Source: Candidatus Gastranaerophilales bacterium (lineage in GTDB: Bacteria > Cyanobacteriota > Vampirovibrionia > Gastranaerophilales > Gastranaerophilaceae). From it: a DNA stretch of 64,000 bases. Made by a program: the position numbers and the translations under genes. How positions within the stretch are numbered: position 1 is the first letter of the stretch; every line of letters begins with the position of its first letter. The notes under the pieces are model-generated. The model was not told the origin of the DNA and ran no database searches. It worked only from the letters and a program-made list of their open reading frames with translations. This document shows positions 34,092 through 42,919 of the stretch, piece by piece. The stretch spans positions 1 through 64,000 of the forward strand of contig CALUWH010000001.1 in NCBI GenBank assembly GCA_944324435.1, read 5' to 3'.

Positions 34092-34605
34092 GGAAAGTTT
34101 GGTTTTAATTATTGACGTGCAGGAAAAACTTTTAAATGCGGCTTATAATAGCGTTGAGCTTGAACGAAAAGCCGGAATTGTAGCAAAAGCTGCAAATATA
34201 CTGGAAATACCGCTTGTAATAACAGAACAGTACCCCAAGGGACTTGGTTCAACGATTTCGACCATAGAGGACGGAAAACGTTTTGAGAAAATAACATTTT
34301 CGGCATTAGATAATCCTGAAATTTTTAATGAGATTAAATCTGCCGGCAAGAAGCAGATTTTGATTTTCGGCATAGAGACTCATATATGCGTAAGTCAAAC
34401 AGCCGCGGCACTTATTGAATCGGGGTATGAAGTTTCGGTAATAAGCGATGCCTGCTCAAGCCGCGCGGAAAGCGAACATTTGGCCGGGCTTGCACGAATG
34501 AAAGATAATGGAGCAAAGATTATTACCACGGAAATCGCGCTTTTCGAATGGCTGAAAAGCGCAAAACACCCACGATTTAAAGAGATACAAGGTTTGATTA
34601 AATAG
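34072..34605 (+). CDS. Isochorismatase-family cysteine hydrolase
   Basis: A 177-residue hydrolase with the catalytic triad of the family: Asp in LIIDVQEKL, Lys in EKITFSAL and Cys in GIETHICVSQTA. A cis-peptide-like ETH precedes the cysteine. Members hydrolyse isochorismate, nicotinamide or small amides; the substrate is not predictable here. A GGAGG site at about 34061 lies inside the end of the previous gene. It is the last gene of the 29553-34605 operon. Confidence 0.92.
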   Translation: MTVLNIEESLVLIIDVQEKLLNAAYNSVELERKAGIVAKAANILEIPLVITEQYPKGLGSTISTIEDGKRFEKITFSALDNPEIFNEIKSAGKKQILIFGIETHICVSQTAAALIESGYEVSVISDACSSRAESEHLAGLARMKDNGAKIITTEIALFEWLKSAKHPRFKEIQGLIK

Positions 34606-34847
34606 GTAAGAAGTTATAGCCTGATTCCTTCTTCTACAGAAGGCGAGAAAACAGTCACGCTAGGCGTTTAGCATATCATCTACTTGTGGGAGGACCAAAA
34701 TTTTTGATTTCAGGGAGAAAGTCTATACAGATAGTAAGTTTGTATTTTTAAGTTCTAAAAATTATCATAGACAATAATGGGTAGAGATATTGAGAGGGTT
34801 AAGATTACAGCAGTCGCTGGATACGATTTGAATGGAGAGTTATAAAT

Positions 34848-35849
34848 TTATTCTTTCCCCCTGTATCCGATTCCGGCTCTATAACCCGAGATAGAATACA
34901 AAGCCGGAAGAGTCGGCTCTATCCATTTTAACCCGGACATAACAGCAACAGTTGCAATATCATCAGAATGCAAGCATATATCAAGAGGTTCCGGAGTTCT
35001 TGTTTTCTCTGAAGAATCTTTTGCATCAAAATATTTATTTATGAATTTTTTGCCGATATAATTTGCAATTGAACTTCCTGCAATAACACCTGTTATAATT
35101 ATTCCAATAATCATGCCGACTGCTCTTACAGACTTTGATTTTATATTTGACCTCTCCATAAGGCTCAAGGCTGCTCCTGCTCCTATATTACATAAAAAAA
35201 TGTTTGCGAGATATTGATACGTTCCTTCTTTTATCTTATTTGGAATTCTCTCCCCACAATTTTCTCCTGCAATTGAGTCCCCACAAATACCTCCAGCAAT
35301 TCCTCCTAATACAGGAATAAGTCCAAATACCGACAACCGCCCTATCTCCGAAAAAATATCTTTTGACGTTACATTCTCCGGCTCAGGAATAAGATTTTGC
35401 ATAAGTTTTTTACCCTCTTTAGTTCTAAGTTTCTCCGTCAATAAACTTATATCTCTATAACTTAAAACTTCTTTTTTTGCTTTGTTCAAAATCTTTTTCA
35501 AGTTTTTATCAGTATTATTCCGATGTAAAAATTCACTTATGTATTTTGTATTATCCCTCTCAATCTCTTTTAGGGTCATGACCTTTGGCGCTGTTTTAAA
35601 TAATTTTGTGGTTACAGCAGGAGCAAGGAGAGAAGAACCAACAGCACCAAGCATTGTCAGTCCGCTTTGTATAAACTTTTTCTTACGAACTTCTTTTGGG
35701 GCATTAAAAGTATCATAAAGAACAATACACGATGCAGCCCCCCACAATAACGGTGGAATCTTTTGAGTAAAGTTCGTGACTAGTCTTGGCTGGTCGAGAA
35801 AGCGACCTATATTTTTTATTGTAGACAAAATGTTCGGACTCCTTAACAA
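34848..35849 (-). CDS. Membrane protein, unknown
   Basis: A 333-residue protein with several glycine-rich hydrophobic segments: about 33-50 (LLWGAASCIVLYDTF), 62-85, 175-195 (GLIPVLGGIAGGICGD), 215-232 and 245-268 (AVGMIIGIIITGVIAGSSIANYIG). Charged helical stretches lie between. There is no signal peptide of the cleavable kind. It stands alone, with unannotated DNA (34606-34847) after it. Not recognised. Confidence 0.7.
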   Translation of the reverse strand: MLRSPNILSTIKNIGRFLDQPRLVTNFTQKIPPLLWGAASCIVLYDTFNAPKEVRKKKFIQSGLTMLGAVGSSLLAPAVTTKLFKTAPKVMTLKEIERDNTKYISEFLHRNNTDKNLKKILNKAKKEVLSYRDISLLTEKLRTKEGKKLMQNLIPEPENVTSKDIFSEIGRLSVFGLIPVLGGIAGGICGDSIAGENCGERIPNKIKEGTYQYLANIFLCNIGAGAALSLMERSNIKSKSVRAVGMIIGIIITGVIAGSSIANYIGKKFINKYFDAKDSSEKTRTPEPLDICLHSDDIATVAVMSGLKWIEPTLPALYSISGYRAGIGYRGKE

Positions 35850-35899
35850 TTGTTACAAAAAATATTGTAAATTGAGCCTAACATTTTGTCAAGTACATT

Positions 35900-37129
35900 T
35901 TATTCATAGCGCAGAGCATCAATAGGATTAAGAAGAGAGGCTTTATAAGCCGGATAATACCCAAACCCTACACCAACAAGACCGGAAAAAGTTAATGCAA
36001 GAACAATTGAGAATAACGAAATCGAGATTGTCATACTCGGTGCAAATACCGTTATTAAATATGAGCCGACAATTCCGACTACAACCCCGATTAAGCCCCC
36101 TATCATTGACAATAAAAACGATTCAACAAGGAATTGAAGCCTTATATCATTTACTCCGGCGCCGATTGCCATTCTAATACCAATCTCTTTTGTTCTCTCT
36201 GTTACCGAAACGAGCATAATATTCATAATCCCGATTCCGCCAACCAGCAAGGATACAGAAGCAATCGACGCCAATAGGATTGCAAAAGTCTGAACAGTCG
36301 ATTTCATACGTTCCTGAAACTCAGCAGAATTTCTTATCTCAAAATCATTTTCCTGATTCTTCCCGATATGATGGCGCGCAATAAGAATTTCGTTAATATC
36401 TTCCATTGTCTCATCCAATGTATCCGGATCCTGCCCCTTTATAACAATTTGGCTTACAGTCCCAGGAAAATCCGTCCCGAAAACTTTCTTTTGAGCGGTT
36501 GTGATGGGAATAAAAATCAAATCATCCTGATCAAACGGACCTGACTGCCCCTTAGTCTTTAAAAGCCCTATTACCTTAAATGGAATATTGCCGACTCTTA
36601 TTATCTTATTTATCGGATCCACATCGCCAAAAAGCTCTGATGCAATCGTAGAGCCTATAATCGTCACTTTTGCACTGTTTTGTAAGTCTTCAGGAATAAA
36701 ACCGCGCCCCATATCGATTTCATAATTTTTTATAAAAAGATAGGCAGGCTGAATTCCATAAACAGTCGTAGACCAGTTTTGGTTTCCGTAAGTCAACTGC
36801 TGGGTTTGAGAAGACATTGTAGATATCGCAAGAATTCCACGTGCCATTTTTTCTATTGCAATAGCATCCTTAGAGGTTAAGGTTGGCTTTGTCCCTATAC
36901 CCATGTGTACTCCGCCTGATTTTGCAGAGGCTGAACGAATCGTTAAAATATTCGTTCCCATAGCCTCCATATTCTCAGTAACCTTTTTGCTGGCACCAGT
37001 ACCGACCGCAAGCATAATAATTACCGCGCTTACACCAATGATTACCCCGAGGCTTGTTAGAGCAGAACGAAGCATATTCACACGCAGTGAGTTTATCGCC
37101 ATTTTTAAGGTTGATTTAAAATCTAACAT
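35900..37129 (-). CDS. MacB/FtsX-type ABC transporter permease
   Basis: A 409-residue permease with a MacB periplasmic core domain (about 45-245) between helix 1 (about 20-42) and three C-terminal helices (about 283-305, 330-360, 370-395). The signature SVTERTKEIGIRMAIGAG is visible. MacB-type permeases drive extrusion of peptides, antibiotics or lipoproteins by mechanotransmission with an ATPase. The ATPase and membrane-fusion partners are not next to it; the neighbour three bases upstream is an activase-like protein. The start has no strong ribosome site. Confidence 0.88.
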   Translation of the reverse strand: MLDFKSTLKMAINSLRVNMLRSALTSLGVIIGVSAVIIMLAVGTGASKKVTENMEAMGTNILTIRSASAKSGGVHMGIGTKPTLTSKDAIAIEKMARGILAISTMSSQTQQLTYGNQNWSTTVYGIQPAYLFIKNYEIDMGRGFIPEDLQNSAKVTIIGSTIASELFGDVDPINKIIRVGNIPFKVIGLLKTKGQSGPFDQDDLIFIPITTAQKKVFGTDFPGTVSQIVIKGQDPDTLDETMEDINEILIARHHIGKNQENDFEIRNSAEFQERMKSTVQTFAILLASIASVSLLVGGIGIMNIMLVSVTERTKEIGIRMAIGAGVNDIRLQFLVESFLLSMIGGLIGVVVGIVGSYLITVFAPSMTISISLFSIVLALTFSGLVGVGFGYYPAYKASLLNPIDALRYE

Positions 37130-37132
37130 TCT

Positions 37133-38206
37133 CTATTTCTTCTCTGCAAACAATGTATCACAGATATTTGTCTGCGGCACATAGTCATATTCAGGCATTG
37201 AAATTTTATTGATAATCTTAGAACGTTTTTTACGGTAAAGCATATCAATAAAAGCTTCCAGACGGGTTATAAATCCGGCTTCACCTGTATGCTCGTCTAT
37301 TGTCAATGATAAAATAGGCTTAGAAGCTTCTTTTGCTTTTCTTGTAATTCTTTCAATCATCAAAGAATCAGGACCGCAGCCAAAGGCATTAAGAGTGATG
37401 ATTCCGTCAATCTTATTATCTTTGAGATAATGCCCTGCAGTACCGGTCATCTCATATTCATTAGCCCAGTAGCGCTTTTGCCCGAGAGATGCAATACCTT
37501 CTTCCATCTGCTCATCTGTAAGCTGCAGAGATGTAAAGACTTTAACATCCATTTTCTCCAGCTTATCAAAAATCTTCATAGAAGCTCTATCGTCATAAAT
37601 ATTATACCCGTGTGATACCAGAGCAACATTAATCGGAGCCGACTTTGTTGAATTTTCTATAAAAATTTTACCCTGAAGTGCATAGTTTATCGCCTTTTTA
37701 TAGCTCATGCCGGAGCGCATCATAACAAGAAAATTGTTATAAACTTTCCATCCCTGCTTTGATGCTTTTTTTATATCGTCAAAATTAGTAATCCCGAAAG
37801 GCTTTACTGTTTCTTGCAAAAACTCATACAATCCCTGATGTTTTGCTGATTTATCAAGGGTTGGCTCAATGATATTAATATCAGCCTTAATGACGTTTCT
37901 CACCAAATCAGGAAGTCCTCTGATTTTAGAGCAGTTATAAATTTTTGGAGCAATAGACTGCAGAGACGGCACGAAAATATTCTTTACGCCTTTTGTAATC
38001 AGATTAAGAATATGCCCCAGATAGATTTTTATCGGCAGACAAGTCTCTGTAACAACAAGGGCTGAACCTTCAGACATTGTCTGCTTTGTTGTCGGATCCG
38101 ACAACACAATTTTAATTCCTAAACTTGTAAAAAAACCATACCAGAACGGATAGTTGCTGTAGAATGACATTCCTCGCGGAATACCGATAACCATTTCTTT
38201 TTCCAT
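37133..38206 (-). CDS. CoA-dehydratase-activase-like protein (COG3580/DUF2229)
   Basis: A 357-residue protein beginning IGIPRGMSFYSNYPFWYGFF, typical of the DUF2229 domain linked to 2-hydroxyacyl-CoA dehydratase activases. Conserved cysteines appear in TETCLPIKIY, NCSKIRG and FGCGPDS, and TIDEHTGEAGFITRLEAF is a block of the same family. The full activase (ASKHA domain) is missing, so this is the short form. Such proteins belong to anaerobic metabolism with iron-sulfur clusters. It precedes the MacB-like permease by three bases, an odd pairing. Confidence 0.8.
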   Translation of the reverse strand: MEKEMVIGIPRGMSFYSNYPFWYGFFTSLGIKIVLSDPTTKQTMSEGSALVVTETCLPIKIYLGHILNLITKGVKNIFVPSLQSIAPKIYNCSKIRGLPDLVRNVIKADINIIEPTLDKSAKHQGLYEFLQETVKPFGITNFDDIKKASKQGWKVYNNFLVMMRSGMSYKKAINYALQGKIFIENSTKSAPINVALVSHGYNIYDDRASMKIFDKLEKMDVKVFTSLQLTDEQMEEGIASLGQKRYWANEYEMTGTAGHYLKDNKIDGIITLNAFGCGPDSLMIERITRKAKEASKPILSLTIDEHTGEAGFITRLEAFIDMLYRKKRSKIINKISMPEYDYVPQTNICDTLFAEKK

Positions 38207-38277
38207 TAAAAAACCTTTTCTTTATTTTTACATACCACAATTATCATACAGCGAAAAGAAACTTTTGTCACTAGAAT

Positions 38278-38306
38278 TTGCGCAAATGTTAAGTTACTGT
38301 TATAAT
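38278..38306 (+). promoter_or_regulatory. Promoter of ruvC
   Basis: TTGCGC (38278-38283), a 17-base spacer and TATAAT (38301-38306) lie about 105 bases before the ruvC start, implying a leader that contains a fragment of the dispersed repeat family. Confidence 0.6.
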
Positions 38307-38410
38307 AGGGCTGGTAAGGTTTAGGAGTTTAGAAGAAGTTAAAAAACAAAAGAAATGAAAGATGGGGAGGAAGTAATACTATTTACAGAATTATTTCTTG
38401 AGAGGGGTAT

Positions 38411-38881
38411 ATGAAAATTTTAGGAATAGATCCCGGCATGGCGATTGTCGGATATGGGCTTATCGAGATTAATAAAGACGAAATAAAACTTCTTACTTCG
38501 GGCTCTATTCAGACAGACAAGAAGCTTTCTGATTCCAAACGGCTTCTTGAAATTCAGGAGGATTTGAGCACTATTGTTGAAAAATATAAACCGGATTGCG
38601 CATCCGTAGAGGAACTCTTTTTCTTCAAAAACCAAAAAACTGTTATTCCGGTCGCCGAAGCCAGAGGCGTGATACTTACTGTATTAGAAAAATATAATAT
38701 CCCGACATTCAGCTATACCCCGATGGAGGTTAAACAGGTTTTGACAGGGTACGGAAGAGCAGAAAAAAAAGAGGTTGAGCAGATGGTTAAAATCTCGCTT
38801 GGCGTAGATACGCTGCCGAGGCTTGATGATACGGTAGACGCTATTGCAATCGCAATTTGCCACTCAAGAAATAAAGCTTGA
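38411..38881 (+). CDS. ruvC: Holliday-junction resolvase RuvC
   Basis: A 156-residue RuvC. It has the first catalytic Asp in MKILGIDPG, the Glu in SVEELFF, and the C-terminal acidic pair in RLDDTVDAIAIAICH. GYGRAEKKEV is the DNA-binding block. It resolves recombination intermediates with RuvAB, which are not in the window. A GAGAGGGG site precedes the ATG. It ends close to the flagellin terminator on the other strand. Confidence 0.97.
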   Translation: MKILGIDPGMAIVGYGLIEINKDEIKLLTSGSIQTDKKLSDSKRLLEIQEDLSTIVEKYKPDCASVEELFFFKNQKTVIPVAEARGVILTVLEKYNIPTFSYTPMEVKQVLTGYGRAEKKEVEQMVKISLGVDTLPRLDDTVDAIAIAICHSRNKA

Positions 38882-38911
38882 TAACTAATAATACTCCCGT
38901 CAAAAAGGCAA

Positions 38912-38936
38912 ACTCTCGGCAGAAGATACCGAGAGT
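38912..38936 (-). terminator. Terminator of flagellin gene
   Basis: The stem ACTCTCGG / CCGAGAGT is followed on the minus strand by TTTGCCTTTTT, about 24 bases after the flagellin stop. Confidence 0.7.
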
Positions 38937-38959
38937 CATTGAAAGGACCTTATTATATA

Positions 38960-40048
38960 TTAAATTAAGTTTAATGCGATAGACGGCATCTGGTTAGCCG
39001 TTGCTAACAAGGTTGCTGTTGACTGCTGCAGAATTTGGTATTTTATATAATTTGAAGATTCCGTTGCAACGTCAGCATCTTTTATGGTCGAATTTGCTTC
39101 TATCAAGTTTTCTCTTTGAACATCGGTTGATTCTATAGCAGAATCTAATCTGTTCATATAAGCACCGATTTTTGTACTTCTCAATGATACATTATCAATA
39201 GCATCATCAATAAAATCTATAAATTCACGAGCAGATGTATCATTTCTGTAAATAGCTGAACACATTGCAGTAATTGTAAACTCTTTGACTAGCGTTGCGT
39301 CACCGTCTGCTGCGGTTATAACACCATTCTCGGCAAGAGCTGCTGCAAGCGCAGATTCGTAAGAACCTTGAAGATACTGAATATTACCGGAAGCATCAAG
39401 TACCGGCTTTCCTTCTGCATCAAGTTGTCTTGCTCTGTATGCGTATGTGTCATCTGCTGTGCTAGATGTAAGATTGATATAACCACCGTTTGTAGTTGAA
39501 TCAAAGCCCATCAGAGAAGTCGTTTCTGCACTTGCAAAAAGGAACGCATCCAGTTTGATAACGCATCGTGCGTCAGAATATAAACCTACCTGCAAATTAA
39601 GGTCTGTTGTTCTTGAGCCGTCCAAAAGATACGTATCGTTAAAATCTGTAATCTGACACAAACGGTTAATTTCATCCATTCTCTGTACAACTTCTGTAGA
39701 AATTGCATCTAATGAAGCTGAACCGTAAGTTCCGTTTGCGGCCTGCATCGTCAGGTCACGAATTCTTTGAAGATAATCATTAATAATATCGAGTACGCCC
39801 TCCTGAGTCGTTAACATATCAAGACCCATTTGTGCGTTAGTTTCGATAATATCGTAACCGTTAATTTTAGCTTCCATGCCGGCAGACACTGCATAACCGG
39901 CTGCGTCATCAGCTGCAGAGTTTATCCGGAAGCCCGTTGATAATCTCTCCATTGCTGTGTTCATACCCTTAGTTGCATCTCTAAGGTAAGATTGACAGGT
40001 TAATGACGCCAAGTTCGTGTTAATTGTAATCGTTGATGTCGCTGCCAT
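38960..40048 (-). CDS. fliC: Flagellin
   Basis: A 362-residue flagellar filament protein. The conserved N-terminal D0/D1 region (about 1-165: INTNLASL, MERLSTGFRINSAADDAAGYA) and C-terminal region (about 275-362: ENLIEANSTIKDADVATESSNY, then QILQQSTATLLATANQ) flank a short variable region that is Ala/Asp-rich. It contains two cysteines, C19 and one near 132, which is unusual for flagellin. A GAAAGGAA site precedes the ATG and a sigma-28 promoter lies 44 bases upstream. No other flagellar structural gene is adjacent. Confidence 0.97.
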   Translation of the reverse strand: MAATSTITINTNLASLTCQSYLRDATKGMNTAMERLSTGFRINSAADDAAGYAVSAGMEAKINGYDIIETNAQMGLDMLTTQEGVLDIINDYLQRIRDLTMQAANGTYGSASLDAISTEVVQRMDEINRLCQITDFNDTYLLDGSRTTDLNLQVGLYSDARCVIKLDAFLFASAETTSLMGFDSTTNGGYINLTSSTADDTYAYRARQLDAEGKPVLDASGNIQYLQGSYESALAAALAENGVITAADGDATLVKEFTITAMCSAIYRNDTSAREFIDFIDDAIDNVSLRSTKIGAYMNRLDSAIESTDVQRENLIEANSTIKDADVATESSNYIKYQILQQSTATLLATANQMPSIALNLI

Positions 40049-40091
40049 AATAAATTCCTTTCAATAAAATTTAATTTGCCTTTCCATATCT

Positions 40092-40118
40092 TTTACGGCA
40101 AGAAATTTTATAACTTTA
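40092..40118 (-). promoter_or_regulatory. Sigma-28 (FliA) promoter of flagellin
   Basis: On the minus strand: TAAAGTTA, 11 bases, GCCGTAAA. The consensus is TAAAGTTT-N11-GCCGATAA, so spacing is exact and matches are strong. The end of the box lies 43 bases before the flagellin ATG. Confidence 0.85.
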
Positions 40119-40328
40119 CAACTTTAGTTATAGAATCCTCTATATGGAGGAGTCGTGTGCTGCAAGCCTGACGGCTATTGGTGTTCCAGCACAGATATTT
40201 TTAATAATCCATATCTTTTGGATAAAACCTATAACTTTAGTTAGAGATTTCTGTCCGACCGGCATAGACACCAGGAGAATAAAAACTTCTTACAAAACAA
40301 GATACTTTATCTTTATAAGGAGGTAAAA
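40119..40328. other. Intergenic region with decayed copy of flagellin promoter
   Basis: On the minus strand TAACTAAAGTT(G/A)TA and, further on, AAAAGATATGGA occur both in the working flagellin promoter region and again near 40202-40241. The second copy lacks GCCG. The + strand also holds a hairpin GTGCTG / CAGCAC (about 40157-40193). The rubrerythrin ribosome site AAGGAGG ends the region. No gene is supported here. Confidence 0.45.
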
Positions 40329-40898
40329 ATGAAATTTGAAAACTCAGAGACTCTAAAATGCCTTATTAACGCATTCGCAGGCGAATCACAGGCAAGAAAC
40401 CGGTATACATTCTATGCAAAAGTTGCCAAAAAGGAAGGATTTGAACAAATAAGCGCAGTATTTTTAGATACGGCAGAAAATGAACAGGAGCATGCAAAAC
40501 TTTTTTATAAACATATTCCGAATGAACACCATACAGTCAATGCCTCTTACCCGTTCTTTTTTGGAAATACTTATGAAAACCTGCTCTCAGCTGCAAACGG
40601 CGAAAGAGAAGAATGGGAAATTGTTTACAAAAATTCCGCTCAAACTGCAAAAGAAGAAGGTTATGACGAAATAGCATTACTATTTTCCAACATTGTAGAA
40701 ATAGAAAAACATCACTCTCACCGTTACGAAATTCTTGCAGAGCAGTTAAAAGCAGAAAGTTTATTTAAAAAGCCGGAAATAACTCAATGGATTTGTAGAA
40801 AGTGCGGATTTACGCATATTGGGAAAGAAGCACCCTGCAAATGTCCGGTGTGCGAGCATCCGCAAGGATATTTCCAGTTGTTTTGTGAAAAATTTTAA
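40329..40898 (+). CDS. rbr: Rubrerythrin (classical order)
   Basis: A 189-residue peroxidase. The N-terminal ferritin-like domain has diiron motifs GESQARNRY, ENEQEHA, NGEREEW and VEIEKHHSHRY; the C-terminal rubredoxin-type site is CRKCGF...CPVC (about 157-177). It complements the reverse rubrerythrin at 6439. A perfect AAGGAGG lies before the start. Together they indicate an anaerobe that meets oxygen. Confidence 0.96.
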   Translation: MKFENSETLKCLINAFAGESQARNRYTFYAKVAKKEGFEQISAVFLDTAENEQEHAKLFYKHIPNEHHTVNASYPFFFGNTYENLLSAANGEREEWEIVYKNSAQTAKEEGYDEIALLFSNIVEIEKHHSHRYEILAEQLKAESLFKKPEITQWICRKCGFTHIGKEAPCKCPVCEHPQGYFQLFCEKF

Positions 40899-41023
40899 GT
40901 TTTTATCATTTTTAAAATAACGACTCTTGCAGAGCGTATATTCGGATATATAAACTCTTTACCCATAAATCCCTTTGTGATACGATTTATACACATTTGT
41001 ATTTTAAAGAAGGAGATTTATAA

Positions 41024-41968
41024 ATGGCACAAAGAATTGGTATTGATGTTGGCGGAACCAATGTCAAGATTGCGCTGGTAAGCGATGAGGGTAAAATTAT
41101 TTATTCAAATTCTATTCCGACAAGAGCGGAGATGGGATATGAATATACAATTAATAACATGAAAGAGGCTATAAGAGATTTGCTAAAAGAAACAAAACTT
41201 CAGGCTTCTGACATAGAAGGCATGGGCTTTGGTTTCCCGGGGCAGATAGACTGCAAAAACGGGGTAGTGAGACTTGCTCCGAATATTCCGGGCTGGGTTA
41301 ATGTTCCAATAGCCAAGGTTATGGAAGATGAGTTTGGAATCCCAACCCGTGTAGATAACGACGTAAGAACGGCAGCTCTTGGCGAATTAAACTACGGAGC
41401 AGGCGTTGGATGTGAAAACCTTGTTTGTATAACTGTAGGAACCGGAATCGGAGCCGGTTTGGTTATCAATGGAAAACTTGTCAGAGGTGCCGCTAATGCC
41501 GCAGGTGAAATCGGCCATATCAAATTGAATATGCAAGGCGGACCGCTTTGCGGATGCGGCGACAGAGGATGCCTGGAAGCTTATGCATCAGGCCCGAGTA
41601 TCGTTGCTATGGCAGAAGAATATATAAGAGGCGGTAAGTCTACAAAATACAGAGAATTGGCTAACCCTGATATTACACCATACATTGTTGCTGTTGCTGC
41701 AAAAGAGGGTGATCCTGTCGCAAAACAAATCTTTAGAATCATGGGTGAATACATCGGTATGGGACTCACAAGCGTAGTAAACCTGCTTAATCCTGAAAAA
41801 ATTATTATCGGAGGCGGAGTCGCTGATGCAGGCGACATCTTACTTGACCCCATAAGGGAAACTATTGCAAAACGCGCTATGGTTATCCAAAGGGAAGTCG
41901 AAATCGTTCCGGCACAGCTCGGAAACACAGCAGGAGTAATTGGTGCAAGCTTGCTTATTAAAGCATAA
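41024..41968 (+). CDS. glcK: ROK-family glucokinase
   Basis: A 314-residue sugar kinase. The ATP-phosphate loop is IGIDVGGTNVK (about 5-15), the catalytic Asp is in RVDNDVRTAALGE, and the ROK zinc signature GEIGHIKLN...CGCGDRGCLEAY is intact. GIGAGLVINGKLVRGA is another block. The overall form fits bacterial glucokinase rather than a NagC repressor, because no HTH is present. A strong AAGGAG site precedes the ATG; a terminator follows. Confidence 0.94.
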   Translation: MAQRIGIDVGGTNVKIALVSDEGKIIYSNSIPTRAEMGYEYTINNMKEAIRDLLKETKLQASDIEGMGFGFPGQIDCKNGVVRLAPNIPGWVNVPIAKVMEDEFGIPTRVDNDVRTAALGELNYGAGVGCENLVCITVGTGIGAGLVINGKLVRGAANAAGEIGHIKLNMQGGPLCGCGDRGCLEAYASGPSIVAMAEEYIRGGKSTKYRELANPDITPYIVAVAAKEGDPVAKQIFRIMGEYIGMGLTSVVNLLNPEKIIIGGGVADAGDILLDPIRETIAKRAMVIQREVEIVPAQLGNTAGVIGASLLIKA

Positions 41969-41989
41969 AATTGATGTAATCATGTACAA

Positions 41990-42027
41990 AATAAAAACCC
42001 CTCTTAATATAAGAGAGGTTTTTATTT
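41990..42027. terminator. Bidirectional terminator
   Basis: The stem AATAAAAACCCCTCTTA with TAAGAGAGGTTTTTATT separates the convergent glucokinase and lytic transglycosylase genes, with T-runs on both strands. Confidence 0.8.
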
Positions 42028-42642
42028 TTACAGAATTTCCATTGCCGGATCCGAGTTTTTGATTTCGGGGATTTCCTTTAAATTAGGAAGTTCTATCGGC
42101 TTAGGAGTATTGGCAGCCTCTGTCCGTTTCTCCGGCATCGGTGCTTTTGCCTGCGTAACTTTAATTATTGCCGGATCCGGATTTGCCTTTAACTTGTTAT
42201 AGTCAAGCATAATCTGATTTACAAATCTTTTCGTTTCGCTGTATGGAGGAATAGTTCCGCCAAATTTTTTTACATTACCCGGACCTGCATTGTAAGCTGC
42301 AAGTGCAAGCTCTGTTGAGCCAAACATTTTATACATCATCTTATAGTAGGTTAAGCCTGCTTTGATGTTTTCGCTTAAATAATATGGATTAAATCCTAAT
42401 TTATTGGCCGTAGACGGCAGCAGCTGAAAAACTCCGACAGCTCCATAGGGACTTTTTAGTTCGTGTTTAAAGCCGGATTCTTTTTTCGCAATACTAAGAG
42501 CCAAAGCAGGGTCAACATCCATTTCTAATGAATGCTTTACAATGGTTTCTTTAATTACGTCTTCCGGTGTCGGAGCAGCTTGAACCCTAACGCATAGTAG
42601 TGTCAACAATGCAATAGCTGTTAAGACTGTGTTTCTAATCAT
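42028..42642 (-). CDS. Secreted lytic transglycosylase (SLT domain)
   Basis: A 204-residue peptidoglycan-cleaving enzyme with a signal peptide (to about 23, VQA). The SLT domain spans about 30-150: catalytic Glu in AKKESGF, SPYGAVGVFQLLPSTA, and AAYNAGPGNV. A Pro/Glu/Lys-rich tail follows. It would cut glycan strands during growth or secretion-system assembly. Its 178-base leader appears structured (see the promoter and leader entries), so expression may be controlled by a small ligand. Confidence 0.95.
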   Translation of the reverse strand: MIRNTVLTAIALLTLLCVRVQAAPTPEDVIKETIVKHSLEMDVDPALALSIAKKESGFKHELKSPYGAVGVFQLLPSTANKLGFNPYYLSENIKAGLTYYKMMYKMFGSTELALAAYNAGPGNVKKFGGTIPPYSETKRFVNQIMLDYNKLKANPDPAIIKVTQAKAPMPEKRTEAANTPKPIELPNLKEIPEIKNSDPAMEIL

Positions 42643-42820
42643 TGAAATCCTCTTATTATTGTGAATTGGATTCTGTAAACTATTCTAAAAATCCTCCCTG
42701 CGGTTTCGCTATGTTCTCGTTTAGTTCCTAAAAAGACGTCTTTCCTAAATTTTTTGTAACCCTGACTCAAAAAACTTGTTAGGCGACTATTCTGATTATT
42801 CCCCTCACTCCGGTTCGGAT
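42643..42820 (-). ncRNA. Long structured leader, possible riboswitch
   Basis: The transcript from the promoter at 42826-42831 would begin near 42820 and run 178 bases before the transglycosylase ATG. It carries CCGAACCGGAGTGAGGGGAA at its 5-prime end, a self-complementary AAAGACGTCTTT in the middle and GCGAAACCGCAGGGAGG near the end. GGGGAA, CCGAA and a terminal AGGGAGG are also features of ydaO/yuaA c-di-AMP riboswitches, which often control cell-wall hydrolases. I could not confirm the fold, so this is a candidate. Confidence 0.35.
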
Positions 42821-42825
42821 AAATA

Positions 42826-42831
42826 ATTGTA
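42826..42831 (-). promoter_or_regulatory. -10 box of lytic transglycosylase transcript
   Basis: TACAAT on the minus strand, about seven bases before the apparent 5-prime end of the structured leader. No clear -35 box is seen. Confidence 0.45.
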
Positions 42832-42919
42832 CAGAATTTATGTCACATGTATTTTATTATAAAAACATTTATTTTTCAAGTCTTTTGTCTATATTGTATG
42901 ACTTTATTGCCGGCATGGG

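Noticed and set aside
34606-34847. Gene or RNA in the gap before the 34848 membrane gene
   Set aside because: No reading frame with start and ribosome site and no clear stem-loop was found on either strand.
40157-40193. Riboswitch before classical rubrerythrin
   Set aside because: A hairpin is present, but no known aptamer signature is recognised; duplication of the flagellin promoter explains part of the region.
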